From: Botryococcus braunii | Taxonomy: Eukaryota; Chlorophyta; Trebouxiophyceae | Direction of reading: 5' to 3' | DNA length: 17,500 bases | Assembly: GCA_002005505.1 (NCBI GenBank) | Contig: KV908489.1 | Location: forward strand, 182,281 to 199,780 | Shown: positions 1 to 6,971 of the stretch, one piece after another | Numbering within the stretch: position 1 is the first letter of the stretch | Layout of the letters: every line of letters begins with the position of its first letter | Translations under genes and position numbers: made by a program | The notes under the pieces: model-generated | Told to the model about the DNA's origin: nothing | The model's database searches: none | The model's input: the letters and a program-made list of their open reading frames with translations, nothing else

Positions 1-3000
1 GCTCCCACATCCTCTCAGGCTCAGCAGATAGAAAGGCCTACATCTATGAGGTGCTTCTTCTTCTTCTTCCTTCTTCCTCTTCGTCTTCTTCTCACCGACT
101 CTGATGATCGTCAAAGCAAACGTGTCACAGATGGGGTTGCCTGCCCATGGCATGGCTCCTCCTACGACTTCAGCAACGACTAACGACACCTGAAAGCACA
201 ACTAGCCAAATATAGGAATCAGTTCCCACCCCTCTCCCGCCTTCTCCTCCTCCGCCTTGTTCTCCCTGTTATCTTCTTCATCTTCATCTTCTTCTTCTCT
301 TCTGCAACATGCATGGTCTTATATGCACATCGCAACCCTCCTCCGGTAGTGTCCAGAGGTGTGATCGGGTCTGTCCTGTGCGCAGGTAGCCCGGCCTGAG
401 GTACGGTACGTGTTGGAGGGCCACCAAGGGGAGGTTACCTGTGTGGGCTGGTGCCCCACAAGCATGGACCATTTGGCCACAGCAGGGGACGACTGTGTTG
501 TTCGGTGCTGGAAGCTTCCGGAACCTTATTGTACGATGAAGGAATCTGACGTAGTGGTAAGATGCACGTGCCTATGCCTCCTCCCCTCCCCTCCCCCTTT
601 CCCAAAACAAGGAGGGGGGGGGGGGGCAGCTCCGCCACCCCCTCTCCTTCGCTCTTTTCTTCCCCACCCACTCTCATTCCCTGCAGCTCGCTCTGCCTTG
701 CAGGTGACAGACAGGCAGTGGCAGCCTCCTAGCTCACCATTAAGAAATGCTTGTGTGAGAATGACACTGGCAGCCTTATTGCTGGCCTTTGGTAACCCAG
801 CTTCAAGCTCCAATGTGGACTTGGGTGGATTTCGAATGCTGTTGTGGTTGCCACATGAATGCACAATAAGAGGAAAGACGATCGGCCCGACTCGCAAAGC
901 GCAAGAAGTTTAACCAATGATGTGCTTCCGGGATCACTTCATTCAATGCGACATCCACTTTTGATATTCCGTTGTAGTGCAAGGTACGCTGATTATAGAT
1001 TAGATTACATCAGCATGGTTTCGGGGGAAAGATAGGTCCACAGCTGTTACATCCATCAGCTGAAGTCCATTGCATGGCACATTTGAAGCACACGTGCCGT
1101 TGCAAACTCAAACTCATGTACCCTCTGGCCACCGCTCCTGCAAGCCAGGAGCGCATCGCAGAGGGATTGCAAACCAACCACTGTGGGATGGGAGAAGTTA
1201 TGTGGGAGGTGCAGGGGGAAACACAAGACCACAATCCACCGATTAGTTGCGGGGACGGAGTCCTGCCCTCCCTAGACCAGATGCTCGTGTAGTGTGCCTG
1301 AGCACCCTGCCACCGCACTATAAAAAGGACGGGTAGGAATGATATGCAGGCGCGGCCACGAAAAATGAAGGGACTCGGAAAATGATGTGCAGGTCAAGAG
1401 GCCGAAATCGAGCTGCCGAGTGGATCGTCCAATGCCCTGGCTTGCGCCTCTCACACCAACTCTCGGACCGCAGTCCCAATCCCGCCACCAGCTCCCGGCT
1501 ATAACCGGCACACGGCCCTTGTCTGCTTTGGGGTCACGGCCCACGAGTGTTCCCACCATCCCCACGGAGTGCGCATCTGCTTTCGAACCAGCTCCAGCAG
1601 TTGAGCCAGCTTCGGAGCCTCCAACGCATGCGGCCCGGCCTAGTGCTCTTCCCGTGGCCTCTGGGGGAGTGACGGGTGTTGTTCAAGCTCCATCCATGTC
1701 GTATGCTCTTGACACTGTCAAACAGTTGAACCGCATCAGAACGGACTGGAAGACTCCGCCTGCCTCACTTTTTTTCAATGGTGACCCATCTACGGTGAGT
1801 TGCCCCACTGCTTGTGCTTTCAGAATCCAAAGGAGGCTTTGTTTGTGGGGGATCGGCTCTGGTGAATTCATTCAAAAGTCAATCCAGGATGCTTTGCTAT
1901 GTTCAGGTGAGGGGGCGATGAAAATAAAGAATTGAAGTGGAGTGGGTCGGGAGATGAGCACGGGCAGTGGGAGAGGCTTAGGGTGTGGACAGAAGAGGGG
2001 ACTTGGGAGAGTCGGTGGGGAGGGAAGATGGGGTGTTGGAGGGAAGGTGAAGTGAAGTTTGGGAGTTTAGACGAGCGAGTGGGAGGGTGGGCATGAGGGG
2101 TAAATAAAGGAGGGGGGGGGGGAGGGGTATTGGAGGCAATTCTCAATGCATGGTCTGTAGTATGTGTGGCGTGCGAGGGCAAAATCAAAGTGAGAAATTT
2201 TCACGGCATGGTGCCCCCCCCCCTCCCCACCTCCCTAGGATCCTCACGGAAGGGACAACTCTAACAAGACGAGGGCTGTGGAACCCTGGCTAGACACGTG
2301 AAGCCAGCCTTGACCTACGGTATTGGTTTTCAAGTTGAGAGAATCCCCAAACACACTGTTTGATACAAGTTGAGAGAACCCCACCTCCCTGTCAATATCC
2401 AAAAATAACCAACCAGAACTCGAGGATCCGCACAACCTGTCACAAAAAATGAAAGAAAGAAAAGGGGGGGGGGGGAATCTTATGGAGGCACCTGGTGATT
2501 GTGAGGCTGTTGTGCAGGGTTCCAGTTCCAAGCGCAAGTTTGATTCCTCCAGTAGAAAGCTTGTCCAGCGCTCTTTACTCGATTACATGGTCCCTTCCGA
2601 GCCAAGCAGTTCCCGCGGCTCCAAGATGCCGCGGCTCCCCTTCCGAACGCCGACAAGCGGGAATAAAGCCAACAGAGAGGATGGAGAGAACTCAGAGCTC
2701 TCGTATGGGCCAATCTCGAGCGCGAGGAAAGCGGGCACGGGTCTCCTGGCACTCGAAGCACTGGCCAGCCCGTCCTTCAACCCAGGCACGCATTGTGAAA
2801 ATAAGCGCCCCGAAGCCCAGGCTGCAGATTTGGAGCCCGGTGCCCCGTGTAGTGTAGATAATAATGGGATGTTCCTCCAGCAGCAGCTGCCCGTGCTTCG
2901 GTATTTTACCGGCGGAGCGGCGCGTGAACAGCCCGACGACGTCCCGCTTGCCCAGGTGGACATGAACAGAAGTTCTGGGTCCTGCGGCATCATACGCTCG

Positions 3001-3009
3001 CCTAAATAA
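1..3009 (+). CDS. CDT2: CDT2/DTL-like WD40 protein, 3' part (4 exons, 5' end outside window)
   Basis: CDT2/DTL is the substrate receptor of the nuclear CRL4 (CUL4-DDB1) ubiquitin ligase. It targets CDT1 and other PCNA-bound proteins in S phase and after DNA damage. Exons I infer: 1-50 (codons from base 3), 386-556, 1393-1794 and 2518-3009 (TAA). All introns are GT-AG, with donors gtgctt, gtaaga and gtgagt and cag acceptors, and every junction is phase 0, giving about 370 residues. Exon 1 plus exon 2 read SGSADRKAYIYEV, then EGHQGEVTCVGWCP, then DDCVVRCWKL. This matches the last WD repeats of animal and plant CDT2 (GH dipeptide, then a terminal CW in place of WD). The rest is Pro/Ser-rich and probably disordered, as in CDT2, and ends with a PIP box. 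Identity is firm for exons 1-2. Exon 3 rests only on splice sites, phase and an open frame. An extra exon after the acceptor at 701-703 cannot be excluded. Confidence 0.8.
51..385 (+). other. CDT2-like intron 1 with (TTC)n tracts
   Basis: This GT-AG intron of 335 nt contains two pyrimidine (TTC-type) runs, at about 55-92 and 264-302. I see no other gene in it. Confidence 0.7.
386..556 (+). CDS. CDT2: CDT2-like exon 2: last WD40 repeat
   Basis: This 57-codon exon starts after the acceptor cgcag at 381-385 and ends at the donor gtaaga at 557. It carries a complete WD40 unit: a GH dipeptide, the strand EVTCVGWCP, then LATAGDD and a terminal CW. Joining it to exon 1 at base 50 restores YIYE-VARPEV, the linker expected between the last two blades. 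Retaining the intron would lead into a proline-rich reading that looks non-coding. Confidence 0.82.
557..1392 (+). other. CDT2-like intron 2
   Basis: This GT-AG intron of 836 nt has a pyrimidine-rich stretch at 575-700 interrupted by a run of G at about 611-627. A good alternative acceptor lies at 701-703, but the frame after it does not look coding. No other gene is evident. Confidence 0.6.
1393..1794 (+). CDS. CDT2: CDT2-like exon 3: disordered Pro/Ala/Ser-rich linker (inferred)
   Basis: This is an open segment of 134 codons between a gtgcag acceptor (1387-1392) and a gtgagt donor (1795-1800), with phase 0 at both ends so it fits its neighbours exactly. The translation is rich in Pro, Ala, Ser and Thr. 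It has a short charged patch near its end (TVKQLNRIRTDWKTP). There is no recognisable domain, as expected for the fast-evolving CDT2 C-terminal half. The evidence is structural (splice sites, phase, open frame) rather than homology. Confidence 0.6.
1795..2517 (+). other. CDT2-like intron 3, G-rich
   Basis: This GT-AG intron of 723 nt has a purine/G-rich block at about 1935-2135, ending in a run of G. A C run follows at about 2214-2223 and a second G run at 2464-2475. Two short direct repeats of the type CAAGTTGAGAGAA occur near 2331 and 2366. No coding sequence is supported. Confidence 0.65.
2518..3009 (+). CDS. CDT2: CDT2-like terminal exon with PIP box
   Basis: The last exon follows the acceptor gtgcag at 2512-2517 and ends with TAA at 3007-3009, encoding 163 residues. 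It starts GSSSKRKF, a small basic patch that could act as a nuclear signal. A weak PIP-like sequence, QRSLLDYM, follows, and a strong one, QLPVLRYF, lies about 34 residues before the stop. A C-terminal PIP box that docks CDT2 on PCNA is known in animal CDT2, so its presence here supports the assignment. The intervening sequence is low-complexity and polar. The frame upstream of 2518 runs into poly-G, so the acceptor is well placed. Confidence 0.78.
   Translation, partial: GSSSKRKFDSSSRKLVQRSLLDYMVPSEPSSSRGSKMPRLPFRTPTSGNKANREDGENSELSYGPISSARKAGTGLLALEALASPSFNPGTHCENKRPEAQAADLEPGAPCSVDNNGMFLQQQLPVLRYFTGGAAREQPDDVPLAQVDMNRSSGSCGIIRSPK
2566..2589 (+). other. Weak PIP-like motif QRSLLDYM in CDT2-like exon 4
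   Basis: This segment has Q, L and Y in PIP positions, but methionine replaces the second aromatic residue. It follows a basic stretch (KRKFDSSSRK). It could be a degenerate second PCNA contact or a chance match. Confidence 0.35.
2884..2907 (+). other. PCNA-interacting (PIP) box QLPVLRYF in CDT2-like exon 4
   Basis: The octapeptide fits the consensus Q-x-x-hydrophobic-x-x-aromatic-aromatic, with Q, V, Y and F in the required places. It lies near the C-terminus, where CDT2 proteins carry theirs. Binding to PCNA is inferred from the motif. Confidence 0.7.
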
Positions 3010-4310
3010 GCATCGAGGTCACCTGATTTGGAGACCACGCTCGCCGTGTTTGCCACACCGACACGTGCTCGGTCGTACCGGGTGGTAAGATGGTCAAACG
3101 GCGATGTCGTGTCTCCCTTGCTGATCGTAGCGATGTACATCCTCTGTACTTCAATAAAGGACAAAATAAATTGGCCCCTGTACCCTGGGCCGCTTGTGAG
3201 GTTTGCACTATTTTGCATACACCCTTCATGAGCCTTCAAGAGTGTTGTGTAGTATTCTTCTTTGGCACATCAGTTCAGTTTGGCCACGCTCCCGCGGTGT
3301 TTTTGCAATCGAGTCTTCCGAGCAGCCACGACCTCTTTTGCATTTTGCAAGGCAGATCGTCTGGCGCGCGAACCCGGGATTTGCGAGTCTGACAGCTGAT
3401 TTGCGAGTGCTGATCCCCCTTGGAAAGTTCAAGGCCGATCAAGTGAGTCAAGGTTCCCCGAAGTGGGCCGGCTGCAAAACCCTGTGACCTGAGCTGAATG
3501 AGTTTCTCGAGGAAAGCTCCTGTATTTGTTACCGCCCCAACACCGGCGGGACGGCATCATGCCTCGTGTTCGCCGCGCATTTTGACTGACAGCTTGGTAG
3601 ATGGGTGCTTTCAGCCAAGAGCGACCTGGCTGTTTGGATCCGCTTCGATGTGATCAGACACGATGCTGAAAACCACCCCCCCCCCCCTTTCCCAAAAATC
3701 CCCTTCCCCCAAAGCAACCGACAATAAAGCAACGCCCGGCCAGGCCTTCTGTTGGCGCATGTCCTGCTACGCTGGGCCTCGTCAGATGGGCCCATAGTCA
3801 TGGCCCGAAGGGAATGTCTGTCCATGTGTACAATAGCATGTCGGGACAGATGGATCCATGTCCTAGCAGGGGACCTGGGTGCGCATTCACAAAAACCTTG
3901 GCGCCTCACGAAAGGTGGAGGATCTCTTCCCCGTTTCTGGAAGAAAGAGGGATGGAGCCCCACGGAATGTGCGGGCCGCAATAAAGTCAGTCCAGAAGTG
4001 TACTTTGTTTGAATAACAGGAAATTCGGCAATGCGTCAGATTCACTGATGAGCGTGCAGCACCCCCAAATGCATACACATCGAGCACGTTTTTGGCTGGT
4101 GGTTTTGAGAGTGGAGGCTGACGAGGCCTCATGAGGGGCCAGTCCGGTTTTGTGTGATGATGAAGGCTGCAGGTGGTTTTCGGATTTGAGGGAGCCTTGA
4201 GAAGGCTTTCTACGTGTGCGACCTTCCAACTGTCATAAAGCGTTATGCTGCCGGGCCCCCCTCCCCCACAACCCCACCCCTTTCCAACCTCTCACGCCTT
4301 TGTTTTCCGT
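3010..4310. other. Intergenic region without supported genes
   Basis: The first 150 nt are probably the 3' UTR of the CDT2-like gene. Beyond that I see only short ORFs in every frame, a C run at about 3678-3687 and scattered AATAAA. A stretch near 3360-3400 resembles part of a tRNA T-arm on the minus strand but cannot be folded into a tRNA. Confidence 0.5.
3153..3170 (+). terminator. Candidate polyadenylation signals for the CDT2-like gene
   Basis: Two AATAAA hexamers, at 3153-3158 and 3165-3170, lie about 145-160 nt after the TAA. They are the nearest canonical signals downstream. Other AATAAA copies near 3723 and 3981 are less likely because of distance. The signal used may differ in green algae, so this is only a candidate. 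Confidence 0.4.
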
Positions 4311-4321
4311 AAATAAACATC

Positions 4322-4465
4322 AAGCAGCTGCGGAGGTTTCGGGCCTTCGATTTCCTATGATGGACTTTTAAGCAGCTGCGGGGTATTCGGACCCATGTTT
4401 TGCTTTCATGAACCTTGAAGCAGCTGCGGGGCTTTGTAGATTAGATGGAACGGGGTTCCCGCTCC
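4322..4465 (+). repeat. 48-bp minisatellite, three units headed by AAGCAGCTGCGG
   Basis: The 12-mer AAGCAGCTGCGG occurs at 4322, 4370 and 4418, spaced exactly 48 bp apart. The rest of each unit is diverged but still alignable between the first two (a shared TTCGG block and a T-rich, ATG-containing second half). Each head contains the palindrome GCAGCTGC. No reading frame stays open through all units. Confidence 0.75.
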
Positions 4466-4843
4466 TAAGTCTGTTAGTCGGATCAAACTCAAGGGAAGGT
4501 AGCGGATATGCGCTGCCAGAAAAATTCATGTTCATAAGAACGTACTTCACAATACAAGGTCACGTCGGCCCATGTGTCCTTATCCACCCGGGCAGCTGTT
4601 TCTAGAAACAGATTCAACATCGAAGGAGCTCTGTGATTTTTGAAACCCATCGGCGGCAGTGCATGACCGATCTCTTCAGCTGTGAACAACGTGCTCGGCC
4701 TGTGAAAGAATAATTGTTCAGAAATAATGAAGTATATACATCTGAATTCATAATCCCCTGTGCGCACTTGTGCGTGTGTGCAAGGCAAGGTAAGGTGTGT
4801 GTAGAAGGCCTTCTCCTTGGCAAAGTGTTATGATCGTACAATG

Positions 4844-5300
4844 GCCTGCATGTGCATGTGCGGACAAGTTTTTTGCAAATACAGGGGCCTGAGGGTGCAC
4901 GTGCTGAGCCAATTCTTGCGGTCATATGAGGGCCTGAGTACTAGTGTGCAGGTGTGATTTTGGTGGAATTCTTGAAATTATGAGAATGCCTGAGCATGCA
5001 CATGCATGGCAGTTATTGCGATTAAAGAGGCCCGGTTGTGCACGTAACTTCCTGCGATCCAAAAATTGCTGAAGTGTGCACGTGCTTCGCAATTTCCTGC
5101 GGTCCTGGAGCCAAGCTTGCAAAGACTGTCTTGGGAATTTAGACACGTGGCATGTGGGAATTCTTTCTTCTTCTCTTGGGAATACAGCCACGTGGCAAGT
5201 GGGACTTGCTTCCTCTTCTCTTGGGAATATAGCCATGTGGCAAGAGGGAATTCTTGGTTCTTCCCTTTGAAATATAGACATGTTCCACTTGTGGCATGCA
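4844..5300 (+). repeat. About 45-bp minisatellite array with recurring CACGTG
   Basis: The clearest units start CTTGGGAAT and lie at 5130, 5175 and 5220, with a decayed fourth at 5265, all exactly 45 bp apart. The register continues upstream: CCTGCG(A/G)TCC recurs at 5051 and 5096. Older units beginning near GCCTGAG at 4844, 4887, 4932 and 4988 have drifted to spacings of 43-56 bp. CACGTG is present at 4898, 5079, 5144 and 5189. Because 45 is a multiple of three, several frames stay open across the array. I take those ORFs as by-products. Confidence 0.75.
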
Positions 5301-6164
5301 GCTTGACTGGCAGAGGCACAGCGGCCAGCACCAGCACCGTGGTCCGCCCCATTTATTTTAGCAGAAAACAAGAATGCGGGCGTTTCACACTCAGAGCATA
5401 TATGGAGGCCCTGTGCAGAGGTCTTTCACACTTGGAGGGGCGCTATATTGGAAAGCAGGAAAGCTGGTCTTAATGGGAAAGTGCGTATCACACATATGCA
5501 GTGTGTTTAGCTGGCAGAAAGAATTGTACATCGTACGCTTTCAGGATGGGGACCTACCCGTAGGTTTAAAGCAGGGAGCCTGAGAGTATTTCTACAAGTG
5601 CGATGTGGTTGGACGCGCGACAACGGTGTGTCGTAAGCTGACATTGTGTGTGCTGTCGATAAACTTTTTGGAAAGATCGTGGGTGTTTTCAGGGCCAGGC
5701 CCTTCGAATTTATTGCCAAAACGAGTTGTCCCAGAGGTAGTGATCACTACCTCACTACTGCATATTCACTACCTCACTACACCATGATCCCTACCTCAGG
5801 TGGTCTTTCGCAGGTTACAACCTCTGGAGGATCCAAATGGGACCAACCCCCCAAGGCCAGCCCTAGAGTGCTGTTCATTACATCGCTTTCAGTTCCTGAG
5901 CTTGGGTTGAATTGTCTCTCTTTTTGGTGCCATCGCTTGCCGGTTCGAAGCGTGGGCGTTATCAATCTCGCAGGATGCATCAAGGGAAATTGATCAGTCA
6001 TCGTAAATGCAATGCCATACATAAAGATATATCCACTTCAGTCATTGTAAATACTTTGACAGTATGAATATCTAGTTCCGTCCCATGACTGAACATACAA
6101 TGCATAGTCTGTACAATGGCATATTTGGGGATATATGTGTCTGAGGTGGGATGAGGTGAGACAC
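5301..6164. other. Intergenic region without supported genes
   Basis: Apart from the palindrome and CACTACCTC repeats around 5734-5782, I see no gene, RNA or element. The short ORFs on both strands show no recognisable protein. Confidence 0.5.
5734..5753. repeat. 20-bp perfect palindrome
   Basis: GAGGTAGTGATCACTACCTC equals its own reverse complement. Half-site copies (CACTACCTCACTAC) follow at about 5745-5782. Its function is unknown. Confidence 0.85.
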
Positions 6165-6625
6165 GGAGTGAGAAGCGACTTGCAGGCTAGCAGGTTATGG
6201 TCCCATGAGGATCTGTGAAGCTAAATTCCAATCGGAATCTCTGTACCAGAAGAGCTGCATCGCGCCTGTGATATGTAATCACTCTGAACTCAAGGAGCGG
6301 GTTATATCCAATTTATTCCGGTTTACATCCAATTTATCCGGTTTCAATTTGCTGGAAAAGCGACTAGGTAAACCAGCCCAACCAGATGAAGGTCTGTCTC
6401 ACCTCATGACATGTGGAGTGAGAAGCGACTTGCAGGCTAACAGGTTATGGTCCCGTGGGGATTTGTAAAGCTAACATCCCAATTAAAGTTTGTGCACCAG
6501 AAGCGCTACAGCGCACCTGTAATATGTAACGCACCTGTAACATTCCAATTAAAGTTTCTGCACCAGAAGCGCTACAACGCACCTGTAACATGGTCTCACT
6601 CTGAAGTCAAGGAAGGGGTTCTTCA
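6165..6625 (+). repeat. 250-bp direct duplication with an internal 66-bp duplication
   Basis: The block starting GGAGTGAGAAGCGACTTGCA occurs at 6165 and again at 6415, so the period is 250 bp. The second copy carries an extra 66-bp unit: AATTAAAGTTT with ACCAGAAGCGCTACA occurs at 6481 and 6547. The single equivalent in copy one (CCAATCGGAA with ACCAGAAGAGC) is near 6228. Both copies end in a CACTCTGAA(C/G)TCAAGGA block. No ORF spans them convincingly. Confidence 0.8.
6303..6355 (+). repeat. About 21-bp tandem module, related to the one at 12663
   Basis: Two units of the type ATCCAATTTATTCCGGTTTA lie in tandem and are followed by TTTGCTGGAAAA and a CCAGCCCAACC block. The same order of modules (TCCGTTTTACATCC units, then ATCGCTGGAAAA, then CAGCCCCACC) occurs at 12663-12785. 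This suggests a dispersed repeat family on both sides of the LINE. Confidence 0.55.
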
Positions 6626-6737
6626 AGTGCGTAATTATGATGTAGCTGAAGAGTTAAATGCGCACAGTCATGTGACAATCGCGCGATTGAACCGTTTCCT
6701 CAAAAGACCATGGGGCAACAGCTGTAAATAAATAAAA

Positions 6738-6741
<4 letters not shown>

Positions 6742-6823
<82 letters not shown>
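6742..6823. repeat. (CA)n microsatellite, the probable (TG)n tail of the LINE
   Basis: About 41 uninterrupted CA units begin directly after AAACAAA. On the LINE strand this is a (TG)n run about 150 nt after the ORF2 stop, where a LINE 3' tail is expected. No poly(A) tail is seen. Confidence 0.75.
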
Positions 6824-6824
<1 letters not shown>

Positions 6825-6880
6825 CTCAAATCTCCACCATGTGATAATCATCGTGAGGGCCGCAGGGCTGCAGCAGATAT

Positions 6881-6900
6881 GAAGGAAGGAAGGAAGGAAG
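6881..6900. repeat. Short (GGAA)n run in the LINE 3' UTR
   Basis: Five GGAA-type units lie between the ORF2 stop and the (TG)n tail. Confidence 0.7.
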
Positions 6901-6971
6901 ATTACATCCAAAGACCAGCCACTAGGGCTGAAGAGGACGGCAGTACAATGAATGACCCATATCTTAGCCAA

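Noticed and set aside
704..913. Possible extra CDT2-like exon after the acceptor at 701-703
   Set aside because: The acceptor is good and the frame is open, but the translation looks non-coding and no convincing donor keeps phase. Joining exon 2 directly to 1393 is in phase.
1317..1327. TATAAAAA box-like sequence
   Set aside because: It lies inside an intron of the CDT2-like gene just upstream of an internal exon, with no evidence for an alternative transcript start.
3010..3231. Open extension of about 73 codons after the CDT2-like TAA, in frame to a TGA
   Set aside because: An open run of this length is only mildly unlikely by chance. The translation has no motif, and the candidate AATAAA signals fall inside it.
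3350..3400. tRNA-like T-arm (minus strand CCCGGGTTCGCGCG)
   Set aside because: No acceptor, D or anticodon arm can be paired around it. It may be a remnant of a tRNA-derived repeat, but that is not supported.
4922..5371. Minus-strand ORF of 149 codons with 15-residue repeats (FPREEE units)
   Set aside because: The 45-bp period keeps several frames open on both strands. There is no start context, splice structure or family match, so it is a by-product of the minisatellite.
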